NCBI GenBank assembly: GCA_937875715.1
Contig: CALEHZ010000193.1
Location: 1-5,681 of the forward strand
Reading direction: 5' to 3'
Source of the DNA: an uncultured Campylobacter sp.
Lineage (GTDB): Bacteria > Campylobacterota > Campylobacteria > Campylobacterales > Campylobacteraceae
Length of the DNA: 5,681 nt
Under the pieces are notes generated by a model, which saw only the letters and a list, made by a program, of their open reading frames with translations, was not told where the DNA came from and did no database searches. The position numbers were made by a program, and so were the translations under genes. Shown here piece by piece: positions 1 to 3,996 of the stretch. Numbering within the stretch: the first letter of the stretch is position 1; every line of letters begins with the position of its first letter.

Positions 1-2
1 CT

Positions 3-62
3 TTTAGCGATATTTCAAAGTCTTGTAAGGCTATTTTGGAGCAATTTCAAGCAAGTTTATAA
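3..62 (+). CDS. Possible 3' end of an upstream gene (partial, unidentified)
   Basis: The frame starting at base 3 is open from the window edge to a TAA at 60-62 and would encode about 19 residues ending in KAILEQFQASL, which looks like an amphipathic C-terminal helix. Frame 1 is also open, to a TAG at 67-69, but gives a less protein-like string. The fragment is too short to recognise. In C. jejuni the neighbour of bamD is, from memory, fliW, but this tail does not visibly match FliW. It could also be non-coding. Confidence 0.35.
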   Translation, partial: FSDISKSCKAILEQFQASL

Positions 63-118
63 AATTTAGTTTATAAAATCACTTTATAAAATTGAATTCA
101 CAGTATCGATAAATGGGC

Positions 119-177
119 TGAATTTTTTGAATTTTATAAAATTCAAGCCTTGAATTTTTTGAATTTTATAAAATTCA
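119..177. repeat. Two copies of an AT-rich palindromic repeat (32-bp period)
   Basis: Each copy is TGAATTTTT followed by the perfect palindrome TGAATTTTATAAAATTCA. The 16-bp cores lie at 129-144 and 161-176, so they start exactly 32 bp apart. A short AGCCT spacer lies between the units. Degenerate relatives (two TTTATAAAAT stretches and a GAATTC) lie just upstream at about 70-100. The same core recurs at 3341-3356, 3939-3954 and 3960-3975, always outside genes. The role is unknown: a protein-binding site, a weak transcript hairpin or a dispersed repeat are all possible. Confidence 0.9.
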
Positions 178-192
178 TATTTTGTTTTATTA

Positions 193-221
193 TTGAAATT
201 TTAGAAAAAGATTGCTAAAAT
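193..221 (+). promoter_or_regulatory. Sigma-70 promoter for bamD (-lon)
   Basis: A -35 hexamer TTGAAA (193-198) is followed after 17 bp by a -10 hexamer TAAAAT (216-221). A TG one base upstream of the -10 (213-214) makes it an extended -10, the hallmark of Campylobacter housekeeping promoters. Transcription would begin near 228, leaving a leader of about 20 nt. The expected start falls in a TGAATTTTT stretch (225-233) related to the palindromic repeats upstream. It is the best promoter match I see in the window. Confidence 0.75.
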
Positions 222-248
222 GCGTGAATTTTTTTATTTGGAGTTATG

Positions 249-890
249 ATGAAACATCTTTTTGTTGGTATTTTACTTTTGGCACTTTGTGGCTGTTCGG
301 CTTTAAATAGAAAAGATACCAGTCTTTTTAATCTAAGCCCAGATGAGTGGTTTGCTCAAATCCTTTTTGACATCCGTGATAAAAACCTTGATAGCGCAGA
401 TGAGCACTATATCAGTTTTGCGAGCGAGCATATAAATAGTGATTATCTGCCACAACTCGTGCTAATTTTAGCCCAAGCGCACGCAGCAGAAGAAAAATAT
501 ACAATGGCAAATTTCTATCTTGATGAGTATATCAAGCGTTTTGGCAATATCGCTGGCATTGAATATGCAAAATTTCTAAAAATTAAAGCTAATTTTGATA
601 GTTTTGGCAAACCAAATCGCAATCAAAAACTGCTTATGCAAAGCTTGGATGATGTGAGAGAATTTTTGCGAGAATATCCAAATACGCAGTATAGACCGCT
701 AATTGAGACTATGCTTGCTAAACTTTCTTTGGCTGAAATCTATCTAAATGAAGAAATCATGGCTCTTTATGAGCGTAAAGGCAAAGAGGGTAGCGCACAA
801 ATCTACAAAGAACGCTTAGAACAAAGCGCAGTGGGACAAGATGAGCTTGTAAGACCGACCTTACCTTGGTATATGCGACCTTTCGAGTAA
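249..890 (+). CDS. bamD: Outer membrane protein assembly factor BamD (lipoprotein, YfiO/ComL family)
   Basis: BamD is the essential lipoprotein partner of BamA in the complex that folds beta-barrel proteins into the outer membrane; it acts at the inner face of that membrane. The N-terminus is a lipoprotein signal peptide: KH, a hydrophobic stretch (LFVGILLLAL), then a lipobox ending LCGC, with the second Cys the probable lipidated residue. The mature part is helical with TPR-like repeats, including a SPDEWF...DIRDKNLDSADEHY block, ILAQAHAAEEKYTMANFYL and a block ending EYPNTQYRP. It ends PWYMRPFE. At about 213 residues it is shorter than E. coli BamD (about 245), as I expect for campylobacters. 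Two ATGs are adjacent (246 and 249). GGAG at 240-243 is only 2 nt from the first but 5 nt from the second, so I prefer 249. lon follows after 72 bp on the same strand, so co-transcription is likely. The family call is by motif and context, not by alignment. Confidence 0.9.
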   Translation: MKHLFVGILLLALCGCSALNRKDTSLFNLSPDEWFAQILFDIRDKNLDSADEHYISFASEHINSDYLPQLVLILAQAHAAEEKYTMANFYLDEYIKRFGNIAGIEYAKFLKIKANFDSFGKPNRNQKLLMQSLDDVREFLREYPNTQYRPLIETMLAKLSLAEIYLNEEIMALYERKGKEGSAQIYKERLEQSAVGQDELVRPTLPWYMRPFE

Positions 891-905
891 AATCAAAAAA
901 TTCAA

Positions 906-928
906 AGTGCCAATGCTTTGTTGGCACT
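906..928 (+). terminator. Hairpin between bamD and lon (weak terminator or attenuator)
   Basis: AGTGCCAA (906-913) and TTGGCACT (921-928) are perfect 8-bp inverted repeats around a 7-nt loop. Only ATTTT follows on the + strand, so this would be a weak intrinsic terminator. It may instead reduce lon expression relative to bamD or act as an RNA processing or stability structure. On the minus strand the downstream sequence is more T-rich, but no minus-strand gene ends here. It is not a CIRCE element, whose arms are TTAGCACTC. Confidence 0.5.
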
Positions 929-962
929 ATTTTAAAAAATTCAAAATTTTAGGTAAATTAAA

Positions 963-3332
963 ATGTATTTAGATAAACTAATTCCTGTTTTGGTTGAAGA
1001 TGATCTTTTTTTATATCCTTTTATGATTACGCCGATATTTTTAACTAGCAGAGCAGATTTAGAAGCTGTTGAATACGCTATAAATAAAGATATTCCAATC
1101 TTAGTTTTAAGCAGCAAAAATGACGCAAACACAGGCATTGAAGGCTGCTATGACTACGGTGTTTTGGGCAATATTTTAAGGAAAAGCACGCTGCCTGATG
1201 GCAAAATAAAAATACTTTTTCAAGGGCAAAAAAAGGCACGACTAGCTAGCATTAATTCTTCTTCGCCACTTTTGGCACAAGTTGAGGTTATAGAAGCAAT
1301 TATGCCAAGTAAGCAGCAATGCGATGCTCTTTTTGGCGTTTTAAAAGAAAAAATCAAAGCACTTGGCAAAATTTCTCACGCTTTTGGTGACGATCTGCTT
1401 CGCACTATAAGCGATAGTGAAGATTTAGAGCGTGTTTGTGATATCGTCTGCTCAACGCTAAAAATGCGAAAAGAGCTTGCTTATAATCTTTATAAAGAAG
1501 AAGATTTAGAAAATAAAGTTATAAAAATCAGTGATTATATAGACAGCGAAATAGAAGCAAATAAACTACAAAAAGAGATAAAAAGCAAGGTTCATAGTAA
1601 AATCGACAAAGTAAATAAAGAATATTTTTTAAAAGAGCAGCTAAAAGAGATTCAAAAAGAGCTTGGCACAGACTCAAGCCGTGATGAAGAAATCGAAGAG
1701 TATAAAAATCGCTTTGAGAAAAAAAAGAATTTTATGAGCGAAGATGCGCAAAAAGAAATAAAAAAGCAAATCGAGCGCCTTATGCGTATGCATCCAGACG
1801 GCTCTGAGGCTAGTATGACGCAAGGATATTTAGACTGGGCGCTTGATGTGCCTTTTGAGCATTTAAGCAAAGAAAAATTAAGCGTAAGTATGGTAGCAGG
1901 TCAATTAGACAAAGATCACTATGGATTAAAAAAGCCAAAAGAACGTATTGTAGAATATTTTGGGCTAAGACAGCTTTTAGAGCAGAGAAAATGTAAAAAT
2001 AAAGAAAACAAGGGCACTATTTTGTGCTTTGTAGGGCCTCCTGGCGTGGGCAAAACCAGCCTTGCAAACTCAATTTCAAAAGCTTTAAAACGAAAATTAG
2101 TTCGCATTGCGCTTGGTGGATTAGAGGATGTAAATGAGCTAAGAGGGCACCGCCGCACATATATAGGCGCAATGCCAGGTCGCATTGTTCAAGGGCTAAT
2201 TGAAGCAAAAGCGATGAATCCTGTTGTTGTGCTTGATGAAATAGACAAGCTTGCACGCTCATATAGAGGCGATCCCACAGCAGTTTTATTAGAAATTTTA
2301 GACCCTGAGCAAAACGATAAATTTAGAGATTATTATCTTAATTTTAATATTGATTTAAGCAAGGTGATTTTCATCGCAACTGCTAATGAAACTGCACCAA
2401 TTCCAGCGCCGCTGCGTGATAGAATGGAGTTTATCCAGTTAAATAGCTACACCCCACAAGAAAAAAATGAGATTTTCAAGCGCTATTTGCTCCCACAAGA
2501 GCTTGAAAATCACGGACTAAAAGCTAGTGAAATTAGTATAAATAAAGCAGCTGTGGAGCTAATTATAGAAGAATACACACGTGAAAGTGGTGTGCGAAAT
2601 CTGCGTAGGCAATTAGCTAATATTTTAAGAAAATCTGCGCTAAAAATCCTAGAAAATAGCGGCAAAATCAGCATTACACCAAAAAATTTAAGCGGGTTTT
2701 TGGACAAAAAAGTTTACGAAATAAACACAGCAAACAAAAAAGATATGATAGGCATCGTAAATGGACTAGCTTGGACAAGCGTAGGCGGCGATGTGCTAAA
2801 AATCGAAGCTGTAAAAATCAAAGGTAGTGGCAAGCTTGAAATCACCGGTCAACTTGGCGATGTAATGAAAGAAAGTGCACAAATCGCAAGAACGCTAGTA
2901 AAAACGCTAATTGATAGTGGTAAAATCAAAATCCCAAAAGAGCTCTTACAAAAAGACAAAGATGGCGTGGATTTAGCTGTTTATGACAGCTATGATTTAC
3001 ACATTCACGTCCCAGAAGGCGCCACGCCAAAAGATGGCCCAAGCGCTGGAATTACAATGAGTACGGCGATTGCTAGTATTTTAAGCGATAAAAGTGTAAA
3101 ACACGATGTAGCCATGACTGGTGAAATCACACTAAGTGGCGAAGTGCTGCCAATCGGTGGTCTTAAAGAAAAGTTGATTGCTGCTTTTAAGGCAAAAATC
3201 AAAACCGCTTTGATTCCGGCTAAAAACTACGAGCGTGATTTGATAGACATCCCAGATGAGGTCAAAAACGGCATGAAAATCTTGCCAGTAAATACCATAA
3301 ATGATGTGTTAAAATACGCATTAAATAAGTGA
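963..3332 (+). CDS. lon: ATP-dependent protease La (LonA)
   Basis: Lon is a cytoplasmic homo-oligomeric AAA+ serine protease that unfolds and degrades misfolded and short-lived regulatory proteins, a heat-shock-type function. The 789-residue product has all the parts of a full-length LonA (E. coli Lon is about 784). The N-terminal substrate-binding domain covers about residues 1-200, with YPFMITPIF and the [12 protein letters not shown] motif. A charged coiled-coil linker follows (about 195-275). The AAA+ module has Walker A GPPGVGKT (358-365), Walker B VVVLDEID (421-428), a sensor-1 Asn (475), PLRDRME with the arginine finger (about 487) and GVRNLRRQ at sensor 2 (543-550). The protease domain has the catalytic Ser in PKDGPSAG (S694) and the catalytic Lys in GGLKEKL (K735). 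The start is well fixed: an in-frame TAA lies at 954-956, and a weak AGG Shine-Dalgarno at 951-953 is 9 nt from ATG 963. No clear lon promoter or CIRCE/HAIR operator is seen in the 72-bp gap, so it is probably read from the bamD promoter. The TGA stop is the first three bases of a TGAATTTTT repeat. Confidence 0.98.
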   Translation: MYLDKLIPVLVEDDLFLYPFMITPIFLTSRADLEAVEYAINKDIPILVLSSKNDANTGIEGCYDYGVLGNILRKSTLPDGKIKILFQGQKKARLASINSSSPLLAQVEVIEAIMPSKQQCDALFGVLKEKIKALGKISHAFGDDLLRTISDSEDLERVCDIVCSTLKMRKELAYNLYKEEDLENKVIKISDYIDSEIEANKLQKEIKSKVHSKIDKVNKEYFLKEQLKEIQKELGTDSSRDEEIEEYKNRFEKKKNFMSEDAQKEIKKQIERLMRMHPDGSEASMTQGYLDWALDVPFEHLSKEKLSVSMVAGQLDKDHYGLKKPKERIVEYFGLRQLLEQRKCKNKENKGTILCFVGPPGVGKTSLANSISKALKRKLVRIALGGLEDVNELRGHRRTYIGAMPGRIVQGLIEAKAMNPVVVLDEIDKLARSYRGDPTAVLLEILDPEQNDKFRDYYLNFNIDLSKVIFIATANETAPIPAPLRDRMEFIQLNSYTPQEKNEIFKRYLLPQELENHGLKASEISINKAAVELIIEEYTRESGVRNLRRQLANILRKSALKILENSGKISITPKNLSGFLDKKVYEINTANKKDMIGIVNGLAWTSVGGDVLKIEAVKIKGSGKLEITGQLGDVMKESAQIARTLVKTLIDSGKIKIPKELLQKDKDGVDLAVYDSYDLHIHVPEGATPKDGPSAGITMSTAIASILSDKSVKHDVAMTGEITLSGEVLPIGGLKEKLIAAFKAKIKTALIPAKNYERDLIDIPDEVKNGMKILPVNTINDVLKYALNK

Positions 3333-3389
3333 ATTTTTTAGAATTTTATAAAATTCAGTTTTTGAATTTTTTGAATTTTTTGAATTTTT
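3330..3389. repeat. AT palindrome plus tandem TGAATTTTT nonamers at the lon 3' end
   Basis: TGAATTTTTTA (3330-3340) overlaps the lon stop codon and is followed by the 16-bp palindrome GAATTTTATAAAATTC (3341-3356). Then come three exact tandem copies of TGAATTTTT (3363-3371, 3372-3380, 3381-3389). The nonamer is one arm of the palindrome with its last base changed, so the palindromes and nonamers are one repeat family. The last nonamer abuts the left end of the insertion-sequence relic and supplies its 8-bp flanking repeat. Confidence 0.88.
3382..3389. repeat. Left copy of putative 8-bp target-site duplication
   Basis: GAATTTTT directly precedes the outer GG of the left inverted repeat. The identical octamer directly follows the right inverted repeat. 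It is also part of the nonamer array, so the insertion would have hit a repeat copy. Confidence 0.6.
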
Positions 3390-3422
3390 GGCTTAATTGT
3401 AAAAACGGGTGCTAAAAGTGCT
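3390..3422. repeat. Left terminal inverted repeat of the IS relic
   Basis: This 33-bp end contains the core CGGGTGCTAAAAGTGCT (3406-3422). It matches the reverse complement of 3805-3838 except for four substitutions and one missing A in an A run. It overlaps the promoter of the internal gene. Confidence 0.8.
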
Positions 3423-3427
3423 ATAAT
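3397..3427 (+). promoter_or_regulatory. Promoter of the relic transposase, overlapping the left end
   Basis: A perfect -10 TATAAT (3422-3427) has an extended TG one base upstream (3419-3420). The best -35 match, TTGTAA (3397-3402), is 19 bp away, which is long; Campylobacter promoters often lack a clear -35. Much of the promoter lies in the terminal inverted repeat, so in an active element transposase binding could repress it. The expected start is near 3434. Confidence 0.55.
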
Positions 3428-3429
3428 AT

Positions 3430-3454
3430 CCCCTTAAATTCATCATTTAAGGGG
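3430..3454 (+). promoter_or_regulatory. Leader hairpin that covers the transposase Shine-Dalgarno
   Basis: CCCCTTAAAT (3430-3439) and ATTTAAGGGG (3445-3454) form a perfect 10-bp stem with a 5-nt loop. The right arm contains AAGGGG (3449-3454), the only good Shine-Dalgarno for ATG 3464, at 9-nt spacing. In a transcript entering from lon the full stem would hide the ribosome site. A transcript starting near 3434 would lack the CCCC of the left arm and stay open. This is the protection from read-through translation known for IS10 and IS50. Its use here is inference. Confidence 0.6.
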
Positions 3455-3463
3455 TATAAAAAT

Positions 3464-3740
3464 ATGAGTAAATCTTTGCCTAAATTGTGGTAACAATTTT
3501 GTGATAAAAAACGGATTTAATAAAAAGCAAAAGTATAAGTGCAAAGACTATCTTAAAATATTTATGGCTCAAGTAAAACCTACACACTTTCAATTCTGTG
3601 TTTCACATACAAAAACCATCCAAACAAAACCCACCAAAAAGCCTAAGAGTATAAAATGCTTACCAAAAACAAGCAATGGCTTGAAAGCAGAGTTTATGAA
3701 CTTAAAACAAAACTTAGAGTTTATAGTGGATAAAAACTAG
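3464..3740 (+). pseudogene. Frameshifted transposase N-terminus with IS1-type zinc ribbon
   Basis: From ATG 3464 the frame reads MSKSLPKLW and stops at TAA 3491. Removing one T from the TTT at 3475-3477 gives MSKS-CLNCGNNFVIKNGF and then NKKQKYKCKDYLKIF. This is the pattern of the IS1-type zinc ribbon (InsA-like): CxxCG, V-x-KNG, a gap, then (Q)RY-x-CKxC-x-x-x-F. The first knuckle CLNC and the third Cys (KCK) are kept. The fourth is Tyr (codon TAT, 3549-3551), one base from Cys TGT. The second frame stays open to TAG 3738-3740 (about 58 more residues, Thr/Lys-rich), but I recognise no HTH or DDE motif there. The overlapping ATG frame is also nearly open over 3563-3722, with one stop and a protein-like WLESRVYELKTKLRVYSG, so another frameshift or deletion joint may lie near 3563. 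It is not functional as it stands. Confidence 0.65.
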
Positions 3741-3793
3741 AAAATAATGTTTTTATTTCAAATTATTTTAGACTTAAAAATGATGAAAGATAA

Positions 3794-3830
3794 GGTAAAA
3801 AACGAGCACTTTTAGCGCCCGTTTTTTACC
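3794..3830. terminator. Bidirectional intrinsic terminator between lon and rpoD
   Basis: GGTAAAAAACG (3794-3804) and CGTTTTTTACC (3820-3830) form an 11-bp perfect stem. It extends by two inner G-C pairs past one A/C mismatch around a loop of about 9 nt. Each strand reads A6, a GC-containing stem and T6, so it can stop + strand transcripts from lon or the relic and minus strand transcripts from rpoD. Its right half is part of the relic's right inverted repeat (3805-3838), so the mobile element may have supplied the terminator. Confidence 0.8.
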
Positions 3831-3838
3831 ATTATACC
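3805..3838. repeat. Right terminal inverted repeat of the IS relic
   Basis: It is the reverse complement of the left end at 3390-3422 (29 of 34 aligned positions identical). The inner part AGCACTTTTAGC is exact, and the outer edge ends in CC next to the second GAATTTTT (3839-3846). Confidence 0.8.
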
Positions 3839-3846
3839 GAATTTTT
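3839..3846. repeat. Right copy of putative 8-bp target-site duplication
   Basis: GAATTTTT abuts the outer end of the right inverted repeat and is in the same orientation as 3382-3389. Confidence 0.55.
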
Positions 3847-3856
3847 TGGTTTTCAA

Positions 3857-3899
3857 CGAGATTGCCACGACCTGCTGCCGCAGATCTTGCGATGACGTA
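3857..3899 (-). repeat. REP-like GC-richer element (GTCATTGCGAG...GGCAATCTC type)
   Basis: On the minus strand the element begins CGTCATCGCAAG and ends GTGGCAATCTCG. From memory this resembles a dispersed palindromic repeat in many bacteria with consensus ends CGTCATTGCGAG and GGCAATCTC. The centre holds the short palindrome CTGCCGCAG (+ strand 3874-3882). The element is far richer in G+C than the surrounding AT repeats, which suggests a separate origin. Only one copy is in this window. Confidence 0.55.
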
Positions 3900-3905
3900 C
3901 AAAGT

Positions 3906-3975
3906 GAATTTTATAAAAAACTGAATTTTTTAAAAACTGAATTTTATAAAATTCATTTTGAATTTTATAAAATTC
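3906..3975. repeat. AT-palindrome array at the rpoD 3' end
   Basis: Two perfect GAATTTTATAAAATTC palindromes (3939-3954, 3960-3975) start 21 bp apart. Two degenerate versions precede them, from 3906 (GAATTTTATAAAAAAC) and 3923 (GAATTTTTTAAAAACT). The array lies 21 bp past the rpoD stop codon. The stems are nearly all A-T, so they would be poor terminators, and the true terminator is the GC-containing one at 3794-3830. Confidence 0.88.
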
Positions 3976-3996
3976 TTTGTGTTTTAAAAGCTAGAA

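Larger units (their letters stand above)
3390..3838 (+). mobile_element. Decayed 449-bp insertion-sequence relic (IS1/IS1595-like, internally deleted)
   Basis: The ends are long imperfect inverted repeats: 33 bp on the left and 34 bp on the right, identical at 29 of 34 aligned positions with one gap. Both begin with GG at the outer edge. GAATTTTT lies exactly outside both ends (3382-3389 and 3839-3846), which fits an 8-bp target-site duplication. Inside are a promoter, a leader hairpin and the start of a zinc-ribbon transposase reading frame. IS1 and IS1595 relatives are usually about 0.7-1 kb and encode a full DDE domain. That domain is not visible here, so most of the transposase is probably deleted and the copy cannot move by itself. 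The family is inferred from the zinc ribbon and the duplication length. One caution: GAATTTTT is common locally, so the direct repeat alone would be weak evidence. Confidence 0.72.

Noticed and set aside
119..177. CRISPR-like array, because palindromic repeats recur with a fixed period
   Set aside because: There are only two units, the spacer between them is very short, the repeats are AT palindromes, and no cas gene is present.
906..928. CIRCE heat-shock operator or sigma-54 promoter in front of lon
   Set aside because: The arms AGTGCCAA/TTGGCACT do not match TTAGCACTC-N9-GAGTGCTAA. TTGGCAC is not followed at the right distance by a TTGC element on either strand.
1652..3202. Several minus-strand open frames of 65-88 codons inside lon
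   Set aside because: They overlap lon, which has complete conserved domains, and their translations look like antisense shadows.
3501..3740. A stand-alone 79-residue hypothetical gene starting at GTG 3501
   Set aside because: The zinc-ribbon homology continues upstream of 3501 (CLNCGNNF), so this is the rest of a frameshifted transposase, not a gene with its own start.
3741..3769. AAAATAAT...ATTATTTT inverted repeat as a terminator of the relic
   Set aside because: The stem is entirely A-T with a long loop and no T tract of note; the strong terminator lies just downstream at 3794-3830.
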